A stretch of DNA of 64,000 nucleotides from Mycobacterium scrofulaceum (GCF_001667885.1 NZ_LZJW01000083.1:1-64000); one strand, 5' to 3'; counted from the stretch's first letter, positions 1 to 10,894 are shown. Program-made: numbers and translations. The notes: a model not told the origin generated them from the letters alone.

Positions 1-1032
<1,032 letters not shown>

Positions 1033-1045
1033 CTACGCTGCGGAC

Positions 1046-1936
1046 ATGACCGACCAGCCGCAGACCCTCGCGCGGCCGGCTGCAAGACCGGCTTCGAAAC
1101 CGGCACTGTCCCCGTCACGGGCGGCTGACTTCAAGCAGTGCCCGCTGCTGTACCGGTTCCGGGCGATCGACCGGTTGCCCGAGGCGCCGTCGGCCGCACA
1201 GCTCCGCGGCTCCGTGGTGCACGCCACCCTGCAACAGCTCTATGAGCTGCCCGCCGCGCAGCGCGGCCCGCAGACCGCGCTGTCACTGGTCGAGCCGGCC
1301 TGGGACCAGGTGATCGCCGCGGCGCCCGACCTTGCCGGCGGCTTTGATCCCGAGCAGCGCAGCCAGCTGATCGCCGAGGCTCGGGCACTGCTCTCGGGCT
1401 ACTACCGCCTCGAGGACCCGACGCGCTTCGATCCGCAGTGCTGCGAGGAGCGCGTGGAGGTCGAGCTCGCCGACGGCACCCTGCTGCGCGGATTCATCGA
1501 CCGGATCGACCTCGCCGCCACCGGGGAGATGCGGGTGGTCGATTACAAGACGGGCAAGGCCCCGCCGGCGGCGCGGGCCCTGGCCGAGTTCAAGGCGATG
1601 TTCCAGATGAAGTTCTACGCGGTGGCCCTGCTGCGCACCCGCGGTGTCGCACCCACCCGGCTGCGGCTCATCTACCTCGCCGATGGGCAGGTGTTGGACT
1701 ATTCGCCCGAGCATGATGAGTTGCTGCGCTTCGAGAAAACCCTGATGGCGATCTGGCGCGCGATCCAAACCGCCGGCCAAACGGGCGATTTCCGCCCCAG
1801 CCAGTCGCGGTTGTGTGACTGGTGTCCCCACCAGCAGCACTGCCCACTGTTCGGCGGTACCCCGCCAACCTATCCGGGATGGCCGGATCACATTCTGCCG
1901 CAAGGCATTTCGCAGCCTACCGAACCGGCGGCCTGA
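1046..1936 (+). CDS. RecB/Cas4-like PD-(D/E)XK nuclease with probable Fe-S cluster
   Basis: Orthologue of Rv2119, 296 residues if started at the ATG at 1046 (MTDQPQTLARP). A longer in-frame ATG at 917 would run through the divergent trmI start and is rejected. The nuclease core shows GFIDRID followed by RVVDYKTGK, the metal-binding D and D-x-K of the RecB/Cas4 superfamily. One cysteine near the N-terminus (DFKQCP) and three near the C-terminus (CDWCPHQQHC) have the 1+3 layout that binds a 4Fe-4S cluster in Cas4, AddB and related DNA nucleases. No helicase domain or CRISPR is nearby, so a stand-alone DNA repair or processing role is inferred. Confidence 0.85.
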   Translation: MTDQPQTLARPAARPASKPALSPSRAADFKQCPLLYRFRAIDRLPEAPSAAQLRGSVVHATLQQLYELPAAQRGPQTALSLVEPAWDQVIAAAPDLAGGFDPEQRSQLIAEARALLSGYYRLEDPTRFDPQCCEERVEVELADGTLLRGFIDRIDLAATGEMRVVDYKTGKAPPAARALAEFKAMFQMKFYAVALLRTRGVAPTRLRLIYLADGQVLDYSPEHDELLRFEKTLMAIWRAIQTAGQTGDFRPSQSRLCDWCPHQQHCPLFGGTPPTYPGWPDHILPQGISQPTEPAA

Positions 1937-2155
1937 GCGCAGGGCGGCCCGCCGGTGTGACAAGGGTCATTGCCGCATAGGCCGCCCGAACGGAGAAGTT
2001 CACCGGCGGGTGCGGTAGGCTGTTGTCAACGTTGGCGCCGAATGGCCTGCCAGCACGTCGTGATCGATTCGTTATTTCTTCTCAGATCCCCGCGGGGCGC
2101 CGAGTCCGAGATGACTAGGTGCGCTCCGCACAGCCTCGAGTCGCGGCGATCGATG

Positions 2156-2170
2156 TTGCCCGACGGGCAA
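2156..2170. promoter_or_regulatory. perfect 7-1-7 inverted repeat in helicase leader
   Basis: TTGCCCGACGGGCAA is a perfect 7-bp inverted repeat with a one-base centre, ending 35 bp before the helicase ATG. The surrounding 269-bp gap (1937-2205) has no credible gene. It could be an operator or a 5' UTR hairpin; no regulator is identified. Confidence 0.4.
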
Positions 2171-2205
2171 TCTCGCTACCACCGACGCTTAAGGGACAGT
2201 GAAAC

Positions 2206-3477
2206 ATGCTTGAAGACACCACATTTGCTCACCTCGGGGTGAGCCCATCGCTGGTCGACACGCTCGCCAAGGGCGGCGTCCACCGGCCATTCCCGATCCA
2301 GATCGAGACCTTGCCCGACACGCTCGCCGGACGTGATGTGTTGGGCCGCGGCAAAACCGGCAGCGGCAAGACGCTCGCCTTCTCGATCCCGCTGGTGAGC
2401 CGGCTCGACGCCGGTCATCGCCAGCCGGGCAAGCCGACCGGGCTGGTGTTGGCGCCCACCCGCGAACTCGCGACACAGATCGCCGCGACCATCGCGCCGC
2501 TCGCCACGGTTCGGGGCCTGCGCGTGACCACCGTCTTCGGCGGGGTGCCGCAGAACAGGCAGGCCGCGGCGCTCAGATCCGGCGTCGACATCGTCGTCGC
2601 CTGCCCGGGCCGGCTGGACGACCTGATGAAGCAGGGCATCGTCAAGCTCAGCGCGGTTGAGGTCACCGTCATCGACGAGGCCGACCACCTCGCCGATCTG
2701 GGCTTCCTGCCCACCGTCACCCGGATCCTGGCGGCCACGCCGGCGGCCGGCCAGCGGATGCTGTTCTCGGCGACTCTCGATGCCGCCGTCGACACCCTGG
2801 TGAAGCGATTCCTCTCCAACCCGGTGACGCGATCGGTCGCCGAACCGGCGTCGGTGACTCCCGCGATGACACACCACCTCTTCTGCGTCGACGGGCCCCA
2901 GGCCAAAAAGGAGCTGGTGCACCGGCTGGCCGCGGGACAATCCCGGCGAATCCTGTTCATGCGAACCAAGCATCAGGCCCGCAAGCTGGCCCGCCAGCTC
3001 ACGCAGTCGGGCATCCCGTCGGTGGAGTTGCACGGCAACCTCTCCCAGAACGTGCGCGACCGAAACCTGGCGGCGTTCGCGGCCGGTCACGCGAGAGTGC
3101 TTGTCGCGACGGACATCGCCGCGCGCGGCGTGCACGTCGACAACATCGAGCTGGTGGTCCATGTCGACCCGCCGCCGGAGCACAAGGCCTATCTGCATCG
3201 GTCCGGCCGCACGGCCCGGGCGGGTGCCTCCGGCGACGTGGTCACCATCGTGCTGCCCGACCAACGCAGGGACGCCGAATCGATGATGCGCAAGGCGGCC
3301 ATCCGCGCCGTTCCCCAGCAGGTCACCGCGGCCTCCCCCGTCATCCACGCCCTGGCCGGCCAGCCCGCTCCACGCGAGGTCATCGCGCCGGCGCCGGTGG
3401 CGGCTCGTCCGCCCCGGCCGAGCGCCGCGCGCAACAGGAGGCGCGGTTCGCGTCGCCCCGCGACGGCGCCTCGGTAA
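2206..3477 (+). CDS. DEAD-box ATP-dependent RNA helicase
   Basis: RNA-unwinding ATPase of superfamily 2, 423 residues. The motifs are in order: Q-motif region near residue 30 (PFPIQ), motif I GKTGSGKT (49-56), Ia PTREL (84-88), II DEAD (157-160), III SAT (188-190), V ATDIAARG (301-308) and VI HRSGRTAR (331-338). The last 30 residues are rich in Arg and Pro (RNRRRGSRRP), a typical RNA-binding tail. The start has AAGGGACAG upstream at suitable spacing. A likely role is ribosome assembly or RNA turnover, perhaps in cold or stress; this is inferred from the family. It stands alone, convergent with the oxidoreductase gene across one copy of the intergenic repeat. Confidence 0.93.
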   Translation: MLEDTTFAHLGVSPSLVDTLAKGGVHRPFPIQIETLPDTLAGRDVLGRGKTGSGKTLAFSIPLVSRLDAGHRQPGKPTGLVLAPTRELATQIAATIAPLATVRGLRVTTVFGGVPQNRQAAALRSGVDIVVACPGRLDDLMKQGIVKLSAVEVTVIDEADHLADLGFLPTVTRILAATPAAGQRMLFSATLDAAVDTLVKRFLSNPVTRSVAEPASVTPAMTHHLFCVDGPQAKKELVHRLAAGQSRRILFMRTKHQARKLARQLTQSGIPSVELHGNLSQNVRDRNLAAFAAGHARVLVATDIAARGVHVDNIELVVHVDPPPEHKAYLHRSGRTARAGASGDVVTIVLPDQRRDAESMMRKAAIRAVPQQVTAASPVIHALAGQPAPREVIAPAPVAARPPRPSAARNRRRGSRRPATAPR

Positions 3478-3486
3478 CCGATGCTC

Positions 3487-3538
3487 GATGGTGGCGACCC
3501 GCCGCGCCCGGCTCACGCCGCGCTTGCGATCGCCACTA
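3487..3538. repeat. single copy of GC-rich intergenic repeat
   Basis: GATGGTGGCGACCCGCCGCG through GATCGCCACTA, nearly identical to the unit at 1-133. It fills the gap between the convergent helicase and oxidoreductase genes, and its right edge supplies the TAG stop of the minus-strand gene. Confidence 0.85.
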
Positions 3539-4918
3539 CTGCAGCGGTGTCATCTCCTGCAGCATCGTGGGGATGAGCTCGCTGACGGTGGGATGGATGT
3601 GCATGGTGCGGGCCAGTGTCGTGTAGGGCGCTTTGGCCGACATGACGTCCAGGATCTCGTGAACGGCCTCGTCGCCGCCGACGCCGAAGATGGCCGCTCC
3701 CAGGATCTCCCGGGTGTCGGCGTCCACCACCACCTTCATAAAGCCTTGCGTCTCACCCTTTTCCACCGCCCGGCCGACCCGCGTCATCGGGCGCTTGCCG
3801 ACCAACGCGTTGCGCCCCGACGCACGGACCTGGTCGACGGTCATCCCGGCCCGCCCCAACGGGGGGTCGATGTAGAGCGCGTAGGTGGTGATGCGGTCGC
3901 TCACCCGGCGCGGGTCGTCGTCGAGCAGGTTGGCGGCGACGATTTCGAAATCGTTGTAGGAGGTATGGGTGAAGGCGCCTTTGCCGTTGCAGTCCCCCAT
4001 CGCCCAGATGTGTTCGACGTTGGTCTTCAGCTGGTCATCGACGACGATGTAGCCGCGGGCGTCGGTCTGCACACCAGCGGCCTCGAGTCCCAGGTCGTCG
4101 GTGTTGGGCCGCCGGCCCACGGCCAGCAACAGGTGGCTCCCGGCGATCGGGGCGGCGCCAGCGCTCGGAGTCAATTCAAACCCGTTGTCGATCTTGGTGA
4201 TTCGCACGTCGTCGGCACCGACGATGACGTCGACGCCCTCGTTCTCCAGGATGTCACGGACGGTGGCCGACACGTCTTCGTCCTCGCGGGAGGCCAGCCG
4301 CGAGCCGCGCTCGACGACCGTCACCCGGGCGCCGAAACGCCGGTACATCTGGGCGAACTCCAAGGCGATGTAACTGCCGCCGAGGATAACGAGATGGCTT
4401 GGCAGCGTGTCGAGTTCGAGGATCGAGACGTTAGTGAGGAACTCGACGTCGGAAAGCCCCGGGATTTCCGGCACCACCGCACGACCACCCACATTGAGGA
4501 AGATCCGGTCGGCGTGCAGAACCTCGTTCCCACCTTCGGAGTCGACACGCAACGTGTGCGGGTCTTCGAAGCGGGCGTGCCCGCGAAAGACGGTGCAACC
4601 GTCCATCCCCGCAAGCCAGTCCTCGACGCCCTTCCGGTCGCCCAACATGATTTCGTCTTTGCGCGCCTTGACTTTCGCCATGTCCACGCTGACGGGTCCG
4701 GTCGCCACACCGTAATCGGCGCCGCGGCGCGCGAGGTGGGCGGCGTACGCGCTGGCCACCAGGGTCTTCGTCGGGATGCATCCGGTGTTCACGCAAGTGC
4801 CGCCGATGAGTTTGCGCTCCACCAGCGCGACGCGCTGCCCGGCAGCCGTCAGCCGCCCCGCCAGCGGTGGGCCGGCCTGCCCGGCGCCGACGATGATCGC
4901 GTCGAAATGCTCTGTCAC
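3536..4918 (-). CDS. FAD-dependent pyridine nucleotide-disulfide oxidoreductase (MerA/Lpd-like)
   Basis: A 460-residue class I disulfide oxidoreductase. The N-terminal FAD-binding GAGQAG motif lies near residues 11-16 and the redox-active pair is in GGTCVNTGCIPTK (CxxxxC). An NAD(P)H-binding GGSYIALEFA segment sits mid-protein, a second FAD motif reads WAMGDCNGKG, and the C-terminal dimerisation domain has the catalytic His in HIHPTVSE. It lacks the N-terminal heavy-metal domain and C-terminal vicinal cysteines of true mercuric reductases, so MerA activity is unlikely. It could also be a dihydrolipoamide-type enzyme; the substrate is unknown. The GTG start overlaps the TGA of the upstream DUF4126 gene (GTGA), so the two are translationally coupled. 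Confidence 0.88.
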   Translation of the reverse strand: MTEHFDAIIVGAGQAGPPLAGRLTAAGQRVALVERKLIGGTCVNTGCIPTKTLVASAYAAHLARRGADYGVATGPVSVDMAKVKARKDEIMLGDRKGVEDWLAGMDGCTVFRGHARFEDPHTLRVDSEGGNEVLHADRIFLNVGGRAVVPEIPGLSDVEFLTNVSILELDTLPSHLVILGGSYIALEFAQMYRRFGARVTVVERGSRLASREDEDVSATVRDILENEGVDVIVGADDVRITKIDNGFELTPSAGAAPIAGSHLLLAVGRRPNTDDLGLEAAGVQTDARGYIVVDDQLKTNVEHIWAMGDCNGKGAFTHTSYNDFEIVAANLLDDDPRRVSDRITTYALYIDPPLGRAGMTVDQVRASGRNALVGKRPMTRVGRAVEKGETQGFMKVVVDADTREILGAAIFGVGGDEAVHEILDVMSAKAPYTTLARTMHIHPTVSELIPTMLQEMTPLQ

Positions 4919-5424
4919 TTAACCGCCGTCAGCAGGTACTCCGTCAGCACATGACCCGTGACCGCGGCGATGGCGAACCCGCCCGCGATCGCGACGGCGT
5001 CCTCGAGCAGCGCGATCGGCAGGTCCTTGCCGGCCACCGCGGCCAGCCGCTTGCGCGCCTGATACCCGCCCAGGGTGCCCAGCACCGCGCCGATGACGCC
5101 GGCTCCGAGCGCGGTGAACGTCCAGTGCGGCCACGCGCCCAGCGCCGCGCCCGCCAGTCCACCCGTGAGGATCCGGGCGGCGAAGATCGGCGCCGCCGTG
5201 CGGGCGGGCGTCTTGGGCAGCTTGTCGTTGACCAGTTCTCCGACCGCGAGAAGCGTGAAGACGATGACCGCGATGATGTTGGCCAGCCACGCCGCCCACG
5301 TGCCGTGCAGGTCGATCCAACCGAGGTAGGCGGCCCAGGCGACGACGGCGGGGGCCGTCAACGACCGCAACCCGGCGATGACGCCAATCAATAGGGCCAG
5401 CAGCAGAATAAGCGCGTGTGTCAC
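4915..5424 (-). CDS. DUF4126 family integral membrane protein
   Basis: Orthologue of Rv2120c, about 169 residues. It is hydrophobic throughout, with about four membrane segments (LILLLALLIGVIAGLRSL at the N-terminus, then two Gly/Ala-rich central helices and a C-terminal one). The GTG at 5424 is preceded by AGGAGG at 7-base spacing, which decides the start over a longer ATG at 5457. Its 3' end overlaps the oxidoreductase start by 4 bases. The function is unknown; the coupling suggests a membrane partner for the oxidoreductase, which is inference only. Confidence 0.8.
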   Translation of the reverse strand: MTHALILLLALLIGVIAGLRSLTAPAVVAWAAYLGWIDLHGTWAAWLANIIAVIVFTLLAVGELVNDKLPKTPARTAAPIFAARILTGGLAGAALGAWPHWTFTALGAGVIGAVLGTLGGYQARKRLAAVAGKDLPIALLEDAVAIAGGFAIAAVTGHVLTEYLLTAVK

Positions 5425-5543
5425 GAGGACCCTCCTGGGAATCGAACAGCCCGGCAATGGTGAGGATGAGGGCCCATGGGGGTAACACGGGCGAACAGCC
5501 CTAGGCGGACGCTAACACAGCCGCGACCGCGGCACCCGTTCGA

Positions 5544-6685
<1,142 letters not shown>

Positions 6686-6739
6686 GCGGCGGCGAGCAAA
6701 GTCACGGCGGTTTCCGCCGGTGACGTTTTGAGCCGCCGG

Positions 6740-7339
6740 TCAGTCGAACCCGGCGAGCGTCATGCGCAGCGCCTCTTCGAGCTGAACGTGAAACTCCGGC
6801 CCGTCGGGGGGCTGGGTGAGCCAGCGATCGATGACGAATTTGGCTGTGGCCAAGCTGGTGTGCACCAACAGCGCGGGGCGGATGTCTGCCGCAGCGTCGA
6901 CGCCCATGCGGGACGCCACTTGCTCGACGAATTCGCGATGTTCGGTCTCGGTGACCAGCACCGATTGGCTCAACAACCGCGGGGCGGTGGCGACGGCCTG
7001 GCGCCAGGTATCCAGCGTCTGGACTTCGATGACCTCTTTGGCGCGCGCGACAAACAACCGGATCAACGCCTCGACCGGTGACTCGTCCGGTGGTCTCGCG
7101 CTGTAGGACTCGACGATCTCGGCGCTGGCCTCCCGGACGGGACCGACCAGCAGGCTCTCCTTGGTGGGTGCGTACCGGAAATAGGTGCTGATCGATACGC
7201 CGGCCGCCGCGGCGATGTCCTCGGTCGTCACCGCGTCGAAGCCGCGTTCGGCGAAAAGCCGCTGGGCAGTCTGCTGGATCTGCGAAACTAGCTCAGCACG
7301 CCGACGGTCTCGCAACGAGCCGGTGTTTGCTGAGGGCAT
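6740..7339 (-). CDS. TetR-family transcriptional regulator
   Basis: A 199-residue TetR/AcrR repressor starting at ATG 7339 (MPSANTGSLRDRRRAELV), preceded by GAAGGTGAAAGC. The longer frame from 7432 lacks a ribosome site. The N-terminal helix-turn-helix covers about residues 20-65 (RGFDAVTTEDIAAAAGVS, ISTYFRYAPTKESLL). The C-terminal ligand-binding domain is divergent and gives no ligand clue. It is divergent from the mce operon across a 270-bp region with inverted repeats, so it is a likely local regulator of the operon. Confidence 0.92.
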   Translation of the reverse strand: MPSANTGSLRDRRRAELVSQIQQTAQRLFAERGFDAVTTEDIAAAAGVSISTYFRYAPTKESLLVGPVREASAEIVESYSARPPDESPVEALIRLFVARAKEVIEVQTLDTWRQAVATAPRLLSQSVLVTETEHREFVEQVASRMGVDAAADIRPALLVHTSLATAKFVIDRWLTQPPDGPEFHVQLEEALRMTLAGFD

Positions 7340-7398
7340 GCTTTCACCTTCGTCAATCCGCCATTTCAGCCGATGATGGCGCTCAACGGCGATCCAGA

Positions 7399-7482
7399 TG
7401 AGTGACTCTACACTATTGAAAGGTCCTATCAAGTAGGCTAGTGTGACTCAGCACACGCCTATGAGCTGCGAAGTTACGTAAC
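7399..7482. promoter_or_regulatory. inverted repeats between TetR gene and mce operon
   Basis: An interrupted inverted repeat has arms TGAGT...ACACTA (7399-7403, 7410-7415) and TAGTGT...ACTCA (7439-7444, 7446-7450). A perfect 10-bp palindrome GTTACGTAAC lies at 7473-7482. The region is notably AT-richer than its flanks, and either element could be the TetR operator. Evidence is sequence symmetry only. Confidence 0.5.
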
Positions 7483-7609
7483 CTGATAAGGCTATTTTAG
7501 TGAAGTTAGGCTCCACGGGCTCCGATCCCCTCTGCTCGGCGGTCAGGACGTATTGGTTCGCAATGACGGGTGCCGTGAGTTTGCTAGACATACGACTAAT
7601 AGCCACGCG

Positions 7610-8449
7610 ATGACGACTGGACACGACGGCGTCACCGCCATCCAGGAATGGTCGATCGGGTACGTCAAACGTCACCCCGTCGCGTCACTGACCACCGTCG
7701 GCGAACAGTTCGTGTTGGGCGTGCGCACCGCGCAATATTTCTTCTTCGACCTGATGACGGGGCGATTCCAATGGCAGGAGTTCGTCCGCCAGGGCGCGTT
7801 CATGGCCGGCACCGCCGTGTTGCCGACGATCCTGGTGTCGCTGCCGATCAGCGTCACCCTGTCCATCCAGTTCGCCCTGCTGGCCGGCCAGGTCGGAGCC
7901 ACGTCGCTGGCCGGCGCCGCCAGCGGCCTCGCGGTCATCCGGCAGGGCGCGTCGCTGGTGGCGGCCGTGCTGATGGCATCGGCCGTCGGTTCGGCCATCA
8001 CCGCCGACCTGGGCTCGCGAACCATGCGCGAAGAAACCGACGCGATGGAGGTGATGGGCGTCTCGGTGATTCGCCGTCTGGTGGTCCCCCGCTTCGCCGC
8101 CGCGGTGATGATCGGCGTGGCCCTCACCGGCGTGGTGTGCTTCGCCGGCTTCTTCGCGAGCTACATGTTCAACGTGTACTTCCAGAACGGGGCGCCGGGC
8201 AGCTTCGTATCGACGTTCGCCTCGTTCGCGACGACCGACGACATGATTCTGGCGCTGGTCAAGGCGGTCGTGTTCGGCGCCATCGTGGCCATCGTGTCGA
8301 GCCAGAAAGGCTTGTCCACCAAGGGCGGACCGACCGGCGTCGCGAACTCGGTGAACGCGGCGGTCGTCGAGGCCATCCTGCTGCTGATGATCGTCAACGT
8401 CGCGATCAGCCAGCTCTACATCATGTTGTCGCCCAGGACGGGGCTGTGA
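7610..8449 (+). CDS. yrbEA: YrbEA: MlaE-type permease subunit of mce transporter
   Basis: First permease of an Mce lipid importer, in the inner membrane. About 279 residues from ATG 7610 (MTTGHDGVTAIQEW); an in-frame ATG at 7553 is possible but adds an atypical tail. It has five or six membrane helices and the conserved MlaE cytoplasmic loop REETDAMEVMGVSVIRRLVVPR, here in two parts: REETDAMEVMGV then IRRLVVPR. The C-terminal STKGGPTGVANSVNAAVV matches the family. The sequence differs enough from YrbE1A-4A, as recalled, that I do not assign an mce class. It is the first gene of the operon; yrbEB follows one base after the stop. Confidence 0.93.
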   Translation: MTTGHDGVTAIQEWSIGYVKRHPVASLTTVGEQFVLGVRTAQYFFFDLMTGRFQWQEFVRQGAFMAGTAVLPTILVSLPISVTLSIQFALLAGQVGATSLAGAASGLAVIRQGASLVAAVLMASAVGSAITADLGSRTMREETDAMEVMGVSVIRRLVVPRFAAAVMIGVALTGVVCFAGFFASYMFNVYFQNGAPGSFVSTFASFATTDDMILALVKAVVFGAIVAIVSSQKGLSTKGGPTGVANSVNAAVVEAILLLMIVNVAISQLYIMLSPRTGL

Positions 8450-8450
8450 C

Positions 8451-9314
8451 ATGACGGCGTCCGCCTATCAACCGTTCGCACCGATTTCGGTCCCGCTCGT
8501 CCGGCTCTACCGCCGGGGCAAGATACCCATCATCCGGCTCGGGCACTTGCTGGTCTTCTTCGTCCGGGCGCTCGTCGCGGTCCCGCTCGCCCTGCGCCAG
8601 TACCGGGGCGAGTTCCTGCGGCTGCTGTCGAACATCACTTGGGGAAACGGCTCGATCGTGGTGGGCGGCGGCACCGCCGGCGTGGCCGTCGTGCTCGGCA
8701 TGACGGTCGGGGCGCTCGTCGGAATCGAGGGCTACAACTTCCTGGATCTGCTCGGCCTGGGGCCCGCCACCGGCTTCGTCTCGTCGTTGGTCAACACCCG
8801 GGAGCTGGCCCCCTTGATGGCATCGCTGGCCTTCGCGATGCAGGGTGGCTGCCGCTTCACCGCCCAGCTCGGGTCCATGCGCATCGCCGAAGAGATCGAT
8901 GCGATGGAATCGATTGCGATCCGGCCGATCCCGTACCTGGTAACCACCCGACTGATCGCCTCGGTGGTCGCGATCGTCCCGCTGTACGCGGCGTGCCTGG
9001 CGATCGGATACCTGAGCACACAAGTGGTGGTGGGATTGGGCAGCGGCGGGTCGACCGGTTCCTACCTGCACTACTTCACGCTGATGCTGGCCGGGCAGGA
9101 CATCGTCTATTCGTTGATCAAGGCCGTCATCTTCGTCTGGATCGCCTCCACGATCCAGTGTTACTACGGGTATTACGCGGGCGGCGGACCGGAGGGCGTC
9201 GGGGTCGCCGCGGGTCACGGCATGCGGGCCAGCATCACCGTCGTGATCATCGTGAACATGCTGCTCACCATGGCGCTCTGGGGCGTCGACTCCGGCGCAC
9301 GGTTCGGCGGGTAG
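8451..9314 (+). CDS. yrbEB: YrbEB: second MlaE-type permease subunit
   Basis: Second permease of the Mce transporter, 287 residues. An amphipathic N-terminal helix is followed by several membrane helices and the MlaE signature RIAEEIDAMESIAIRPIPYL (about 144-163). The C-terminal GGGPEGVGVAAGHGMR motif parallels that of YrbEA. The two permeases are expected to form a heterodimer driven by the distant ATPase MceG (MkI), not found in this window. The stop is 11 bases before mceA. Confidence 0.93.
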   Translation: MTASAYQPFAPISVPLVRLYRRGKIPIIRLGHLLVFFVRALVAVPLALRQYRGEFLRLLSNITWGNGSIVVGGGTAGVAVVLGMTVGALVGIEGYNFLDLLGLGPATGFVSSLVNTRELAPLMASLAFAMQGGCRFTAQLGSMRIAEEIDAMESIAIRPIPYLVTTRLIASVVAIVPLYAACLAIGYLSTQVVVGLGSGGSTGSYLHYFTLMLAGQDIVYSLIKAVIFVWIASTIQCYYGYYAGGGPEGVGVAAGHGMRASITVVIIVNMLLTMALWGVDSGARFGG

Positions 9315-9325
9315 GCCGGCGGAAC

Positions 9326-10894
9326 ATGCCGAATTCCTTTGAGCTGGACGGGCGCGGCCCGTCCGACCGGCAGCTGTTCGGCATCGGCATTGCGGTGGTG
9401 GTGGTCGCCGCCCTGCTGACCACCGCGATGTTGGTCAAATCCACTGGCAGACTGAACGAATACGTGCGCGTGGTCGCCGACCTGGTGAACGTGGGCGACG
9501 GCCTGCCGCAGAAGTCGGACGTCAAATACCACGGCGTGCTGGTCGGCATGGTCAACGGCGTCGTGCCCGCGGCGCACGGCAACCCCAACTATGTCCACAT
9601 CGACCTCAAGGAGGAATTCGCCGGATCGATACCGGCCAACGTGACCGCGCGCGTGGTGCCCAGCAATGTGTTCGCCGTGTCGTCGGTTCAGTTGGTGGGC
9701 AACGGCCCCGGCGCGACCATTCGCGACGGCACGCACATTCCGGAGGACAGGCGGCTTCCGACCGTGTTGTTCCAAACGACCGTGACCAAGCTGCGCGACC
9801 TGCTCGCGGCGGCGGGCCGCGACCGGGACGACCGGTCGGTGGGAATCCTGGCCGCACTGGGCGCCGCCACCGACCACCGGCGCGTCAGCCTCCTGCACGC
9901 CGGCGCGCAATTGAATCGCCTTCTCGACCAGCTCAATTCGATCGTCGGCACCGACACCGGCCCCTCGACGGTGTCCGCCCTGCTGGATGCGACTCGCGGG
10001 CTGGCGCAGACCGCCCCCGATCTTCTCGACGCACTGCACCAGGCCGTCGAACCGATGCGGACCTTCGCCGAGACGCGCGGGCAACTCGCCGCGCTGCTGT
10101 CCGGCGCCGACAACACGGTCGGCACCACGCGCCAATCGTTGGGCAACCACATCGATCAACTCATCGGCATCACAACCGATTTCACGCCCGTGCTCGGCGT
10201 GCTGGCGCAGAAGTCCAACAACTTCGTGCCCGCCGTCGCCAAGCTGGACAACCTGGCCAACCAGTTCATGGAGCAGGTCTGGAACCCGGAGACCAACCTC
10301 GGCAACATGCGCGCGATGCTGACGTTCACGCCCAGTTCCACCTACACCCGCGCCGACTGCCCTCATTACGGCGACCTGAAGGGGCCCAGCTGTTTCACCG
10401 CGCCGCTGATCCCGGTGCGGCCCGATCTGCCCGATGTCCTGCTGCCGCAGAATTATCAGCCGCCCAAGGACCTGGCCCCGCCCCCGGGCACCGTCATCGG
10501 CCCGGACGGAAATCTCGTCGCCGTTGGTCCGCCGCTGATCAACCCGAATCCCAACCTGGCCGATCCCAATCCCCCGCTGCCCGCGGGGATCACGCCGTCT
10601 CCGCCCGTGCCCGGAAGCGCGAACCCCGACAACCCGTCGCCGGGGGCGCCCGCCACGCCGCAGCCGCACGAACCGTGGGTAGCCCCGGTGGCGCCCAAGG
10701 CGCCGTGGATCCCGCAGGCCTCATTCGGCGGGAACGTGGGACCCGTTGGGAGCCAATACGAACGGAACATGTTGGGCGTGATCACCGGTTCGCCGGCGAC
10801 CGCGGCCACCGAGCTGCTGTTGGGACCGGTCGCACGTGGCACCACGGTGTCCATCACCCATGCGCCGGCCCATCCAGCCGGGGACGCCAAATGA
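9326..10894 (+). CDS. mceA: MceA family protein
   Basis: Substrate-binding/tunnel subunit of the Mce lipid transporter, about 522 residues, anchored by one N-terminal helix (FGIGIAVVVVAALLTTAML, about 18-36). An MlaD/MCE domain follows (VNVGDGLPQKSDVKYHGV, about 50-115), then a long helical Mce-specific region (150-340). A Pro-rich tail of about 150 residues contains runs such as NPNPNLADPNPPLP. The ATG at 9326 is chosen because upstream codons in this frame lie inside yrbEB. The Pro-rich tail is longer than I recall for MceA proteins and may span the periplasm or cell wall. Confidence 0.92.
   Translation: MPNSFELDGRGPSDRQLFGIGIAVVVVAALLTTAMLVKSTGRLNEYVRVVADLVNVGDGLPQKSDVKYHGVLVGMVNGVVPAAHGNPNYVHIDLKEEFAGSIPANVTARVVPSNVFAVSSVQLVGNGPGATIRDGTHIPEDRRLPTVLFQTTVTKLRDLLAAAGRDRDDRSVGILAALGAATDHRRVSLLHAGAQLNRLLDQLNSIVGTDTGPSTVSALLDATRGLAQTAPDLLDALHQAVEPMRTFAETRGQLAALLSGADNTVGTTRQSLGNHIDQLIGITTDFTPVLGVLAQKSNNFVPAVAKLDNLANQFMEQVWNPETNLGNMRAMLTFTPSSTYTRADCPHYGDLKGPSCFTAPLIPVRPDLPDVLLPQNYQPPKDLAPPPGTVIGPDGNLVAVGPPLINPNPNLADPNPPLPAGITPSPPVPGSANPDNPSPGAPATPQPHEPWVAPVAPKAPWIPQASFGGNVGPVGSQYERNMLGVITGSPATAATELLLGPVARGTTVSITHAPAHPAGDAK

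Noticed and set aside
1970..2242. 90-aa ORF in the helicase leader
   Set aside because: No ribosome site, overlaps the helicase start, and composition is not protein-like.
3536..4918. Annotation as mercuric reductase
   Set aside because: It lacks the heavy-metal-binding N-terminal domain and C-terminal Cys pair needed for Hg(II) handling.
3488..4954. 488-aa plus-strand open frame opposite the oxidoreductase
   Set aside because: Antisense shadow; the minus strand encodes a clear FAD oxidoreductase with all motifs.
8639..9325. 230-residue N-terminal extension of MceA
   Set aside because: It is an out-of-phase reading of yrbEB, full of Arg/Gly; the family start is MPNSFELDG at 9326.
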